From the NCBI GenBank assembly GCA_951812575.1, contig OX638322.1:558001-622000 (forward strand): a stretch of DNA of 64,000 nucleotides, written 5' to 3'. The translations under genes were made by a program, and so were the position numbers. Numbering within the stretch: the first letter of the stretch is position 1; each line of letters begins with the position of its first letter. This stretch comes from Candidatus Binatia bacterium. GTDB lineage: Bacteria; Desulfobacterota; Binatia; Bin18. The notes under the pieces were generated by a model. That model was not told where the DNA came from, did no database searches, and saw only the letters and a program-made list of their open reading frames with translations. This document shows, piece after piece, positions 45,705 through 54,856 of the stretch.

Positions 45705-46670
45705 CTATGGCGTCAGAACCAGCTTGCCGAACACTTTACTCGCAAGCAGGTCATTCAGGGCTTGAGCAGCCTCAGCCAACGGGTACGTCTTACTCACCAA
45801 TGCTTTGAGTGTGCCATCGGCAAACAGCGGGGTGAGTGCGGCCGCCATCTCTGGGATAACCTGGGCGGCATTAATGAGGCTCATGCCATAGAAGGTGATA
45901 TCTTTGATGAGAGCGGGCAGCACGCCAAACGTAGCGTCCGGAGCTTTGCCGGTGCCCGTACCGATTAAGACAATGCGGCCGGACTTGGCAACGGCCGAGC
46001 AGTCGGCAGCCAAGTTATCTGTGGCGACATTCTCAATGATGACATCCACTCCCTTGCCCTCGGTCAGCTTGAGAACCTCTGCCGCAAAATCTTGCCGTTT
46101 ATAATTCAGCGCTACCTCAGCACCCAGTTCGCGGGTCCGGTCTACTTTTTCCTGTGATCCAACTGTCGTAATCACCCGAGCCCCCGCGGCTTTGGCCAGC
46201 TGGATGGCCGCGACGCCGACGCCACCGCCACCAGCAGAAATCAGGACCGTTTCTCTCGCCTGCACCCCTGCTTTATGATACAAGGCATAATAGGCAGTAT
46301 AAAACGGTATCGGGATCGCGGCCCCTTCAGCAAAAGAGAGCGCGGACGGCAGGGGTATTGCCTCCTGGGCGAGCAGACACGTTTTTTCTGCATAGCCGGC
46401 ACTAATCGCGCGGCCAAATACGCGGTCGCCGACCTTAACCTGTGTAACGCCGGGACTCACGGCTTCGACCTCACCAGACACGTCCGTACCAGTGATATAG
46501 GGAAGTTTCAGTGGTGCAAGCTTGCCGGACAGCCGGACCAAATCGGCAGGGTTGATCCCAATCGCCCGGACCCGAATGAGGACCTGAGCCTCCCCCAACT
46601 CAGGGTCAGGGGCATCCTCATAGCGGAGTTGCTCCGGTCCTCCAGGTTGGTGCGCTCGCATTGCCTTCAT
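45705..46670 (-). CDS. NADPH:quinone reductase-like MDR family oxidoreductase
   Basis: 321 residues from the ATG at 46670 (AAGG 5 nt upstream; a GTG lies two codons earlier). Zinc-free medium-chain dehydrogenase: 'MRAHQPGGPEQLRYEDAPDPELGEAQVLIRVRAIGINPAD', nucleotide-binding 'VLISAGGGGVGVAAIQLAKAAGARVI' and 'GKGVDVIIENVA'. The structural-zinc cysteine cluster of alcohol dehydrogenases is absent. It reduces quinones or enones with NADPH. Confidence 0.9.
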   Translation of the reverse strand: MKAMRAHQPGGPEQLRYEDAPDPELGEAQVLIRVRAIGINPADLVRLSGKLAPLKLPYITGTDVSGEVEAVSPGVTQVKVGDRVFGRAISAGYAEKTCLLAQEAIPLPSALSFAEGAAIPIPFYTAYYALYHKAGVQARETVLISAGGGGVGVAAIQLAKAAGARVITTVGSQEKVDRTRELGAEVALNYKRQDFAAEVLKLTEGKGVDVIIENVATDNLAADCSAVAKSGRIVLIGTGTGKAPDATFGVLPALIKDITFYGMSLINAAQVIPEMAAALTPLFADGTLKALVSKTYPLAEAAQALNDLLASKVFGKLVLTP

Positions 46671-46686
46671 AGCCACCTTCCCCTAG

Positions 46687-47595
46687 TTAGCGCTGATGGT
46701 AGAGCGGATGGCCGATGTAGGGCGTCTTGACGCAACTGAAGTGATCGCCTTCGAGATTGGCGATATACAGCGTCTGCAAGCCCGGTCCACCGAAGGCGCA
46801 GTTCGTCGGGAAGTTGAGCTTCTTGCCCTCAGCCGAATCATCGATCAGCATGCTCCAGTTGCCATTGGTATCAACGGCGATGACCTGATGGGCCGGCACC
46901 ATCTCCCCGCCCGTCACCACAGCCGGCAGCGTGACGTACATATTACCGTCCACGTCAAAAGCCATGCCGTCCGGCAGGGCCGGAAAATCCTTGGAGTAGA
47001 CCTCAGGCTTCCCAAACGTGCCATCTTTCTTGATCTGAATGCGCAGACAGTCGTTCCGGGTGCTTTCCAGCACGTAGACCGCGTCTTCTTTCGGGTCGAT
47101 CGCAGTGCCGTTGGCCAGATAAATACCCTCGGCCACGATTTCACTCTTCCCGTTCGGGCGGATAACGACCAGCGCCCCTCTGGGTGAGGGAGTGGCCAAC
47201 TCGGCCAGGACATTCTCAATACTCGACGTACTCGAGTTCGAGACGTAGAGATTGCCCTCGGCATCATAGCTGGCAAAATTCGGGAGGGTCAGCTTGAGTG
47301 CGCCAGCCTGGTCGGCAATCAGCGATACTTCTCCGCCCTGGGTCACGCGCATCATGGCCTGCTTGCCCAGATCGCAGTAGACCAGATCGCCATTGCGGTC
47401 CATGGTCACCCCATTGGGGATAGAGCCCTCGGGCAGGGTGACGAGTTCACTCACTGTGCCATCGGGTGTGACCTTATACATAATGCCGTTGCGACCACCG
47501 CCAAAGACGTTGCCCTCCTTGTCCACCACTACTCCCTCGGCCTGCAATACACCCTTGCCAAAAACATCAACCTGATCAACCGAAAACGTTGCCAT
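46687..47595 (-). CDS. SMP-30/gluconolactonase-like beta-propeller protein
   Basis: 302 residues made of repeated blades such as 'PNGVTMDRNGDLVYCDLGKQ', 'NFASYDAEGNLYVSNSSTS' and 'DGMAFDVDGNMYVTLPA', the pattern of SMP-30/gluconolactonase/LRE propellers. These bind a divalent metal (Glu, Asn, Asn, Asp) and hydrolyse lactones. No signal peptide, so cytosolic. The neighbours suggest a pathway with lactone or enol intermediates. Confidence 0.88.
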   Translation of the reverse strand: MATFSVDQVDVFGKGVLQAEGVVVDKEGNVFGGGRNGIMYKVTPDGTVSELVTLPEGSIPNGVTMDRNGDLVYCDLGKQAMMRVTQGGEVSLIADQAGALKLTLPNFASYDAEGNLYVSNSSTSSIENVLAELATPSPRGALVVIRPNGKSEIVAEGIYLANGTAIDPKEDAVYVLESTRNDCLRIQIKKDGTFGKPEVYSKDFPALPDGMAFDVDGNMYVTLPAVVTGGEMVPAHQVIAVDTNGNWSMLIDDSAEGKKLNFPTNCAFGGPGLQTLYIANLEGDHFSCVKTPYIGHPLYHQR

Positions 47596-47625
47596 GGGAA
47601 GTCCTCCTTTTTCTCGGTCGAGACG

Positions 47626-48096
47626 CTACGCCTCGACGCTGGCCGCCTCAGCCGTCTCGCTCTGTTTCGTGAACGTTACCTTACCAACTTCCGAGCCGCT
47701 CAGGACAACCAGCAGATTGGCCTCCTGGTCGCCTATATTCCGAAACCCTTCCGAGGTTCCTGCCGGAAAGGAAATCGTGTCCCACGGTCCGAGGACAACC
47801 TCATTTTCGCCCTTGTCTCCCCAGAAAAAGGCGCAGGTGCCGGACAGCACCACAAATACCTCGGGTTTCGGATGGCTATGCAACGGGGCTCCCTTTCCCG
47901 GACTGACCTTATTGATGGCCATGGTAAAGCCGTGGTCACCCTTGATCGCAGGGCTGGTCTTGCCCGCCCGACCAATCAGCGCATAGCCCTGGGTGCCGTC
48001 AGGTTTGTAGTTCTTGATAAAGCTCGCGTAGTCAATCGGTTTCAGCTCTTCAAACCGGGCAACGCTCGTGCTCATACTTTCTTGTCCGTTTGCCAT
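47626..48096 (-). CDS. Cupin-domain protein
   Basis: 156 residues, single cupin barrel. Motif 1 is 'GKGAPLHSHPKPEVFVVLSGTCAFFWG', with His72-x-His74 and a downstream Glu as candidate metal ligands; motif 2 is 'PWDTISFPAGTSEGFRNIGDQEANLLVV', in which the fourth (His) ligand is missing. The function ranges from dioxygenase to isomerase to sensor; it cannot be decided here. Confidence 0.85.
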   Translation of the reverse strand: MANGQESMSTSVARFEELKPIDYASFIKNYKPDGTQGYALIGRAGKTSPAIKGDHGFTMAINKVSPGKGAPLHSHPKPEVFVVLSGTCAFFWGDKGENEVVLGPWDTISFPAGTSEGFRNIGDQEANLLVVLSGSEVGKVTFTKQSETAEAASVEA

Positions 48097-48120
48097 GGCG
48101 CCTCCTTTGTGGCTATCGGT

Positions 48121-49284
48121 TTAAACAATCCCCTCTTCTTTCCAACGTGTCAGAGCCGCTTCCGTATGCCCTAACCACTCACCATACACCTCGCTGTTAT
48201 GTTCTCCGGGCTGTGGAATCGGTCCGATTTTTCCGGGAGTATCTGAGAATTTGACGGTCAACCCAGGCACATACGTGCGCCCTTGTTCGTGATCCTCAGT
48301 TTCGACCAGCATTTGCCGCTCCCACAGGTGAGGATCGTGAGCTGCCTGTGGAATGGTATGCACCGGCCCGACCGGCACCTCAGCCTGCTCCAGGACTTGC
48401 ACGACCTCGGCCACCGTCTTGTCCCGCACCCAGGCATCGACCAGCGCGTTGACCTCGTCCGCATGCGACGCCCGACCGGCAATACTGGAGAAACGCTTGT
48501 CGTTCGTGAGATCCTCTCGGCCGATTCCACGACAGAACCGCCCCCACATATGCTGGGGTACGGCCAGAATATAGACCCAACCGTCTTTCGCCTGGTAGGT
48601 ATTACATGGGGCGATACCGCCGGGGGTATTGCCCCGTCGTGGTGGTTCCTTGCCGCTGAGAAGATATTGGGCAATCGGGATCTCCATCAGCGTATAGCCG
48701 GTGTCGAGCAGGCACACGTCGAGGGACTGTCCCTCTCCGGTGACATCTCGGTGGTGGAGGGCACCCAGCGCCCCAATAGTGGCGTGCAGCGCCGTGATCC
48801 GATCAATGATGGGTGAATTCGTCATGACCGGCGGACCGTCCGGAAATCCGGTGAAGCCCATGAGACCGGACATGGCTTGGCCAATCGGATCATAGGCGGG
48901 TCGGTCCCGGTACGGTCCTGATTGGCCAAAGCCGGAGACGTTGATGAGAATAAGCCCAGAATTGAGTTGTTTGAGCGTCTCATAGCCCAGGCCCATCTTA
49001 TCCATAACTCCCGGCCGAAAATTCTGGAGCAGCATGTCAACTTTGGGCACAAGTGCCTTAAGGAGAGCGATGCCCTGCTCGCTGCGCAGATTCAGCGTAA
49101 TACTCTTCTTCCCGCGGTTGTAGGCGGACCAGTAGACGCGGCCCAGGCCGCGTGACTCATCCCCACCCGGCGCTTCGACTTTAATGACCTCTGCCCCCAG
49201 GTCGCTGAGCACCATCGCACAGCGTGGACCGGCCTGATAGCGCCCGAGATCGAGGACTTTGATGCCGTCGAGACAACCTGCCAT
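48121..49284 (-). CDS. CaiB/BaiF family CoA-transferase (class III)
   Basis: 387 residues. Typical segments: 'LDGIKVLDLGRYQAGPRCAMVLSDLGAEVIKVEAPGGDESR', 'NRGKKSITLNLRSEQG', 'DMLLQNFRPGVMDKMGLGYE' and 'VSGFGQSGPYRDRPAYDPIGQAMSGLMG'. The catalytic Asp is expected in 'NSPIIDRITAL'. It moves CoA between carboxylic acids, activating a substrate for beta-oxidation-type breakdown. It lies 15 nt downstream of an amidohydrolase gene. Confidence 0.93.
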   Translation of the reverse strand: MAGCLDGIKVLDLGRYQAGPRCAMVLSDLGAEVIKVEAPGGDESRGLGRVYWSAYNRGKKSITLNLRSEQGIALLKALVPKVDMLLQNFRPGVMDKMGLGYETLKQLNSGLILINVSGFGQSGPYRDRPAYDPIGQAMSGLMGFTGFPDGPPVMTNSPIIDRITALHATIGALGALHHRDVTGEGQSLDVCLLDTGYTLMEIPIAQYLLSGKEPPRRGNTPGGIAPCNTYQAKDGWVYILAVPQHMWGRFCRGIGREDLTNDKRFSSIAGRASHADEVNALVDAWVRDKTVAEVVQVLEQAEVPVGPVHTIPQAAHDPHLWERQMLVETEDHEQGRTYVPGLTVKFSDTPGKIGPIPQPGEHNSEVYGEWLGHTEAALTRWKEEGIV

Positions 49285-49299
49285 ATGCGTCCTGTCCGT

Positions 49300-50421
49300 C
49301 TATTGATCTAGTCCATACAACTTCGCCGCGTTCCCTGCCACCATCTGATAGACCTCGCCTTCAGGCACCCCGGCAAAATCTTTGGCGACCTGCTCGACTG
49401 AACGCGGGAACGTGCCTTCCGTGTGCGGATAGTCTGCACCCCACATCAGGCGATCCACGCCAATGATATCGCGGGTCTGAATGCCCGCTCGGTCGTCCTC
49501 AAATGTGGCCCAGAACTGGCGTTTGAAATACGTGCTCGGTTTTTCGTCGAGCTTGGGTTCCATCCAGCGACGATGATCGTTCCACCAGTGATCCATAAAA
49601 CCGAGCATAGAGGCGATCCAACCAACGCCACCCTCGGCGATCACAAAGCGCAGCTCTGGATAGCGTTGGGGTGCGGCACTCCAGAGCAGGTCGACAAAAC
49701 CGCGCATGGGCTGGAACATCTTCATTTCAACCACGGCCATGCCAGTGCCCATGCGTTTGTATTTAGAATAAAACTCTTCGGCCGTTCCCGTGCCGGAATG
49801 GGTAGCAACGGGCAATCCGATATCTTCGAGCGTGCTCCACAGACGCTCATAGTCCGACGTCACGTAAGAACGATCAGGAACATCCGCGGGAATCGTAAGG
49901 GTCCGCAGGCCCCGCTTGGCGCAACGCTCGGCTTCCTCACAGGCCCATTCGAGCGGGCCGCGTACGGGCAGTAAACCCGCACCAAGCAGTCGATCTGGCG
50001 CAGCGGCACAGAATTCACTCAGCCAGTCGTTATACACCCGCATGGCTTCGCGCTGGTATTCGGCATCTTGAAGCGTGAAGAATTGAAGTCCGAACGCGCC
50101 CGCGTAAACAACCTCAGCCCGGACATGGTCCAGGTCCTGGTCAAGCAGTCGCTGCTGTGGGTCCCATGCCCCTGGTCGTGTATCCGCGTGCCGACTCGCC
50201 ATGGTCTCGATATTGCCGGCGAGCTTGTCTTCCATGGTGGCGCCTTCGAGCCCAACCGGAAATGGTGTCAGCCCATCAATAATGTAATAGTCAGCATCCT
50301 CGCGCGCTTCGACCCGCGGGGCGCGGTCACGAAAACGTTTGTCCATGCGCGTAGTCCAGAGGTCTGCTGGCTCAACAACATGACCGTCCGCAGACACATA
50401 ACCTTGGGTATCTACCTCCAT
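49300..50421 (-). CDS. Amidohydrolase-2 family metal-dependent hydrolase (copy 1)
   Basis: 373 residues. 'SADGHVVEPADLW' at the start (an Asp-Gly-His variant of the xHxH metal motif), 'LPVATHSGTGT' in the middle, 'WGADYPHTEGTFPRS' near the end: the layout of TIM-barrel amidohydrolases/decarboxylases such as gamma-resorcylate decarboxylase relatives. It is a tandem paralogue of the next gene upstream, similar along its full length; the pair may act on related substrates or form one complex. Confidence 0.88.
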   Translation of the reverse strand: MEVDTQGYVSADGHVVEPADLWTTRMDKRFRDRAPRVEAREDADYYIIDGLTPFPVGLEGATMEDKLAGNIETMASRHADTRPGAWDPQQRLLDQDLDHVRAEVVYAGAFGLQFFTLQDAEYQREAMRVYNDWLSEFCAAAPDRLLGAGLLPVRGPLEWACEEAERCAKRGLRTLTIPADVPDRSYVTSDYERLWSTLEDIGLPVATHSGTGTAEEFYSKYKRMGTGMAVVEMKMFQPMRGFVDLLWSAAPQRYPELRFVIAEGGVGWIASMLGFMDHWWNDHRRWMEPKLDEKPSTYFKRQFWATFEDDRAGIQTRDIIGVDRLMWGADYPHTEGTFPRSVEQVAKDFAGVPEGEVYQMVAGNAAKLYGLDQ

Positions 50422-50448
50422 CTACGATTCCTCCTTCGCTTCCTCGGT

Positions 50449-51585
50449 TCAATTCGTTTCCTGCTCAGCGAGTCCATACAACTGAGCCGCATTACCCGTC
50501 ACCATCTGGTACACCTCGGCTTCCGGCACGCCCATAAAATCCCGCATGATCTGCTCTTGGGAATAGGGAAATGTTCCCTCGGTATGCGGATAGTCCGAAC
50601 CCCACATGAGGCGGTCAACCCCGACCAGTTCACGGGTCAGGATGCCCGCTCGATCATCCTCGAACGTCGCCCAGAACTGGCGCTTGAAATACGTGCTCGG
50701 TGCTTCGTCCAGCTGAGGTTCCATCCAGTGGCGGTGATCGTTCCACCAATGATCCATGAAGCCGAGCAGCGAGGCCACCCAGCCGATACCGCCTTCGACC
50801 ACCACAAACCGCAGTTGCGGGTAGCGTTGCGGTACGGCACCCCAGATCAGATCGGCCATGGCACGCATCGGCTGCAAGACCTTGTTGTCGGTCACGCCAA
50901 GCCCTGTGCCGAGACGCTCTATCTTGGCAAAAATGGCCTCACCCGTTCCAGTCCCGGAGTGGGTGGAAACCGGGAGCCCGATGTCCTGCAGGGCGTCCCA
51001 CATAGGGTTATAATCGGCGTGGGCATACGAGCGCTCCACCTCGGCCGGGATCAGGATCGTACGAATACCCTTCATCCCGGCTATGCGCTCGGCTTCCTCA
51101 ACCGCCCACTCGACCGGACCGCGCATGGGGAGTAAGGCTGATCCCAGCAGGCGGTCTGGGGCTGCCGAGCAAAACTCACTGATCCAGTCGTTATAGACCC
51201 GAATGATTTCACGCTGATATTCAGCGTCCTGAACGTGAAAAAACTGGAGGCCGAACCCGCCCGGATAAATCACCTCAGCCCGTAGATGATCGCGCTCCTG
51301 ATCGACCAGGCGCGGCTGCGGGTCCCAGGCGCCGGGGCGCGTTTCGGCATGTCGGCGACCTTTGGGGGTGGTGACTTGGCCCTGAATTTTCTCCTCAATG
51401 GTCACGCCTTCGAGGCCCACCGGGAATTCGGTCAGCCCTTCTATAATGTAGTAGTCGGCCTCGGGTCGTGATTCGACCCGTGGAGCACGGTCACGAAACC
51501 GTTTGTCCATGCGCGTAGTCCAGAGGTCTGCCGGCTCAACCACATGCCCATCGGCAGAAACATACCCATTCGTGCGTATCTCCAT
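50449..51585 (-). CDS. Amidohydrolase-2 family metal-dependent hydrolase (copy 2)
   Basis: 378 residues, same architecture as copy 1: 'SADGHVVEPADLW', 'LPVSTHSGTGTGE', 'WGSDYPHTEGTFPYS'. Differences are scattered across the barrel, so the duplication is not recent. AGGAGGGATTCGAG precedes the ATG. It is the first gene after the strong terminator at 51620-51665 and probably starts the catabolic operon that runs down to 44173. Confidence 0.88.
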   Translation of the reverse strand: MEIRTNGYVSADGHVVEPADLWTTRMDKRFRDRAPRVESRPEADYYIIEGLTEFPVGLEGVTIEEKIQGQVTTPKGRRHAETRPGAWDPQPRLVDQERDHLRAEVIYPGGFGLQFFHVQDAEYQREIIRVYNDWISEFCSAAPDRLLGSALLPMRGPVEWAVEEAERIAGMKGIRTILIPAEVERSYAHADYNPMWDALQDIGLPVSTHSGTGTGEAIFAKIERLGTGLGVTDNKVLQPMRAMADLIWGAVPQRYPQLRFVVVEGGIGWVASLLGFMDHWWNDHRHWMEPQLDEAPSTYFKRQFWATFEDDRAGILTRELVGVDRLMWGSDYPHTEGTFPYSQEQIMRDFMGVPEAEVYQMVTGNAAQLYGLAEQETN

Positions 51586-51619
51586 CTCGAATCCCTCCTT
51601 TATGGATACAGAGCACGCG

Positions 51620-51665
51620 AAAAAACGGGGAACCGGAGAGCGATTCTCCGGTTCCCCGTTTTTGG
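51620..51665 (-). terminator. Strong bidirectional-type terminator after the D-aminoacylase gene
   Basis: A perfect stem of about 19 bp: arms around ACGGGGAACCGGAGA (51625-51639) and TCTCCGGTTCCCCGT (51645-51659), 5-nt loop, flanked by A-run and T-run on opposite sides. On the minus strand it follows the aminoacylase stop by ~35 nt and is followed by T6, separating that gene from the amidohydrolase operon. Confidence 0.9.
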
Positions 51666-51700
51666 TTACGATTCGGGCTGTAATACGCTAAGCGTTTTAC

Positions 51701-53443
51701 CTAGCGGGCTTCACCATTGCGGAGGAGCGCACCCGAGGTGTTCCCAGTGCATTCGCCATTCTGGAAGGTCTCTTCACCGTTCACCAGAATGTGCTTATAC
51801 CCTTCGGCTTTCTGGACCCGCCGCCACTCGTTGGCCGGCAGGTCGTGGGCGATCTCACCCGGCAGAGCCTTAACGGTATCGGCATCGTAGACCACGATGT
51901 CGGCCGCCATACCTGTACGTAGCGTCCCACGGTCCTTGATGCCCGCGGCCCAGGCCATGATCCCACTCAGGCGGAAGTGAGCTTCTTCCAGGCTCATAAC
52001 ACCCTGCTCGCGCACCAGCCAGGACAGGACTTCGGTCGGGTAGATGGCCGGCGTGATGAACTTCACGTGCGCCCCACCATCCGACACACCCGGCAGCGTG
52101 TAGGGCGAGCCCATCAGCTCTTTGTAGCCCTCGATGTTGGCATTGGACACGGGGCCAGCCCACTCGGTCCGCAGGTCGTCGGCCACCGAAAGATCCAGCA
52201 TAGCGTCGATGACGTGTTTGCCTTCCTTTTCGGCAATTTGCTCTACCGACAGGCCTTCGTATTTGAGTTTAAGGTCACGGTCACGAACCTTGCGCGCAAT
52301 AAACTTGTCAAACTCACCAAAGACAACATTCATGGTTTCCATGCCGCCCTGGTCGTAGTCTTCGCGCATTTCCTTGCGCAGTTCAGGCTTCGACAGTTTG
52401 GCTTTGCGCTCTTCGACCGTCCCGAGCGTGGCTTCCTTCCAGGCCGGAATCCCGTCAAACAGGTTCCAGTCTTCCAGGGTCATCCGCACTGGGGCCCGAG
52501 CGGTGACGCCCTGTCCGAACACACGAGCGCCGCGTTCGTTGGCCGCATTGACCCAATTCAACTGGGCCTGGTGGGACTCAGGATGCTTGTCACTGATTAA
52601 CATGGCGTTGTACAGCAGCGGCTGACCGGCGGTCTTGGTCATCTTTTCGAGGAATTTGAAGTCATCCTCAACCCCAAAGGTGCTTTCACTTGCACCTGAC
52701 TGGGTAAACTGAATACAGCCCTCACCGACTTCGCTCATGGCTTTGGCCATATCCATATAGAACTCATCCGGCAGGATGTCGGTGATCATCGGCGTGCCAT
52801 CATAGTCGCGCTGCACGGACACCCGGCTCTCGGGCACCAGACGCTGGGCGGACCAACCCGCGGCGCCAGCCTTCACGGCTTCCTTGTACAGGCCGGTAAT
52901 GATGTCCATCTCTTCTTTATTCGGGAAGCGCTTCTTGGCATCATCAAAACCACCCATCACGTACGCCACTGCTGGGGCCAGCGGGAAGAGATGAGAAACG
53001 TTGACGCCCAAGGGCATGCGGGACAGACGATCCATGTATTGAGGGAAGGTTTCCCAGTCCACCTTCATCGATACCCGCATGGGCTCCAGCGGAATCGCTT
53101 CGGTACGAGACAAGGCCAGCATGGCCCGGTCGGCGTCTTGCGGCCGCAACGGGGCAAAGCCAAACCCGCAATTCCCAATGGTAACGGTGGTTACACCGTG
53201 CCAACTACCGATCGTACAGTACGGGTCCCAGTGCAACTGGGCATCGTAGTGGGTGTGCAGATCGATGAATCCCGGAGCAACGATCTGCCCGCTGGCATCA
53301 ACCTCTTTTTTGGCATCGCTGCTGCTGAGTTTCCCAATCTCAGCAACTTTCCCGTCCTTGATACCAAGGTCGGCCTGGTAACGTGGCACCTTCGTTCCGT
53401 CGACGATTGTACCGTTCTTAATCACTGTGTCGAATTGCGGCAT
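51701..53443 (-). CDS. N-acyl-D-amino-acid deacylase-like amidohydrolase
   Basis: 580 residues. 'IVAPGFIDLHTHYDAQLHWDP' supplies the metal-binding His-x-His; 'TTVTIGNCGFGFAP' carries the Cys characteristic of D-aminoacylase-type enzymes; 'GVSDGGAHVKFITP' gives the catalytic Asp region; and 'GTLRTGMAADIVVYDADTVKA' is the closing beta domain. Family members remove acyl groups from D-amino acids or act on related amides. Monocistronic, between its own terminator and a 178-nt upstream gap. Confidence 0.9.
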   Translation of the reverse strand: MPQFDTVIKNGTIVDGTKVPRYQADLGIKDGKVAEIGKLSSSDAKKEVDASGQIVAPGFIDLHTHYDAQLHWDPYCTIGSWHGVTTVTIGNCGFGFAPLRPQDADRAMLALSRTEAIPLEPMRVSMKVDWETFPQYMDRLSRMPLGVNVSHLFPLAPAVAYVMGGFDDAKKRFPNKEEMDIITGLYKEAVKAGAAGWSAQRLVPESRVSVQRDYDGTPMITDILPDEFYMDMAKAMSEVGEGCIQFTQSGASESTFGVEDDFKFLEKMTKTAGQPLLYNAMLISDKHPESHQAQLNWVNAANERGARVFGQGVTARAPVRMTLEDWNLFDGIPAWKEATLGTVEERKAKLSKPELRKEMREDYDQGGMETMNVVFGEFDKFIARKVRDRDLKLKYEGLSVEQIAEKEGKHVIDAMLDLSVADDLRTEWAGPVSNANIEGYKELMGSPYTLPGVSDGGAHVKFITPAIYPTEVLSWLVREQGVMSLEEAHFRLSGIMAWAAGIKDRGTLRTGMAADIVVYDADTVKALPGEIAHDLPANEWRRVQKAEGYKHILVNGEETFQNGECTGNTSGALLRNGEAR

Positions 53444-53621
53444 GTTCCCCTCCTTTACATTATGGTTTTACATACACTCTATCGTCGGCATACTCTCAGA
53501 GAAATCTGCTGTCAACCTTCGGGCGGAAAAATAAATCTCTTATCTGGGGGAGATCTGCCGTGGCAGTCGTTTACCATCCTTTTCCCCTTCACTCCGCGTG
53601 TTTCGCGTCCTTCCAGTCTCC

Positions 53622-54650
53622 TCATGAGCGAAAATGCGGCATGACTTCCCGAGCAAAGAGTTCAAGGCACTCGGTCACCTTGTCCAGTGTGAGTCCTGGC
53701 AGATGCATGCCCATGGCCAAATGGGTCACCCGCGTTTCGTCCTGGTAGCGTTGTAAGGCCTGAATACAATCGTCTGGTGTTCCCACAATGGGCGCCCCGC
53801 CCGGAATGGTGGGATCAATATTGCGCAGTTCCTCGATGCTGGGCACCCGCTCCATGGCTCGGTCGGCCCGCAGGTCGCCGGCTTCTTTGAGCAACGGAAA
53901 AGCAGAGGAGAAGAGATAATGCATATGCTCACCAACGATATCCCAGGCTTTGTCCCGACTCTCTGCCACATAGACCCAGCGCAGTTGGGCCAGGTAGTAA
54001 TCTTTCGGATTCCGGCCATTCCGTTCCAACTCATCGTCATAGGCTCGCTGCTGGGCAACCTCTCCCGTGCCCATCAGGTGAAACCCCATTCGTGCCGCTC
54101 GCTGAACCGCTTTCTTGCCGCGGGCACCAATCCAAATCGGCGGATGGGGCTGCTGAACGGGGCGCGGCGTGAGACGGACATCTGTGAGCTGATAATAGTC
54201 CCCGTCAAAAGAGAAGGAGTCGTTTGTCCAGAGTCCCTGAATAACGGCCAGATCTTCTTCCAAGCGCGCGTCACGCTGCTCACGGGGAAAGCCGAAGGCA
54301 TTAAATTCTTTATTGCGATAGCCTTTGCCCACCCCAAGATCGAACCGGCCATTGGACAGAATATCCGCGGTGACGGCATCCTCGGCTACGCGTAAGGCAT
54401 GTTGGAAGGGCAGAATGAGAATAAACGTACCGATCCGGATGCGGGTCGTGCGGGTGGCAATACCGGCGGCCAGGGGCAGCAGCGCAGGCGACCAGCCATC
54501 ATCGTCGAAGTGGTGCTCGGTCAGCCAGATATTATCGTAGCCAAGTTCCTCGACTCTGACGATTTGGTCCAGCAGGTTCTGATACAGCTCAGGAAACGGT
54601 TGCTCCCAGCGAGCCGGATTCCAGAACGGCATTAACAGACCAAATTTCAT
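53622..54650 (-). CDS. LLM class flavin-dependent oxidoreductase (third copy)
   Basis: 342 residues. 'YDNIWLTEHHFDDDGWSPALLPLAAGIATRTTRIRIGTFILILPF' and 'AVTADILSNGRFDLGVGKGYRNKEFNAFG' are classic luciferase-like barrel segments. Related to the LLM gene at 55967 (same 'TEHHF' and 'GYR..EF' signatures), with the putative selenoprotein gene between them on the same strand. Confidence 0.9.
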   Translation of the reverse strand: MKFGLLMPFWNPARWEQPFPELYQNLLDQIVRVEELGYDNIWLTEHHFDDDGWSPALLPLAAGIATRTTRIRIGTFILILPFQHALRVAEDAVTADILSNGRFDLGVGKGYRNKEFNAFGFPREQRDARLEEDLAVIQGLWTNDSFSFDGDYYQLTDVRLTPRPVQQPHPPIWIGARGKKAVQRAARMGFHLMGTGEVAQQRAYDDELERNGRNPKDYYLAQLRWVYVAESRDKAWDIVGEHMHYLFSSAFPLLKEAGDLRADRAMERVPSIEELRNIDPTIPGGAPIVGTPDDCIQALQRYQDETRVTHLAMGMHLPGLTLDKVTECLELFAREVMPHFRS

Positions 54651-54856
54651 ATTCCCCCTCCTACATAAGCGGCCTAGCAGAAGTGGAGGAATTATTCAAA
54701 GCTAATTTTAATTTTTTCTTCCGCCTGTTACTGCCTGTTGCCGAATGAAGGTTCGTTCAGTTTTATCGCCTTATAATGTCAAAAAGATGTGTCATGACAC
54801 ACCCTTCACCCTTGTGCCCACAACATGCCGGTGGGCCTGCATTTGAGCGGGAGTCG

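Noticed and set aside
50068-51135. 355-residue plus-strand ORF across the amidohydrolases
   Set aside because: It spans the gap between two clear minus-strand genes and is antisense to both; no motifs.
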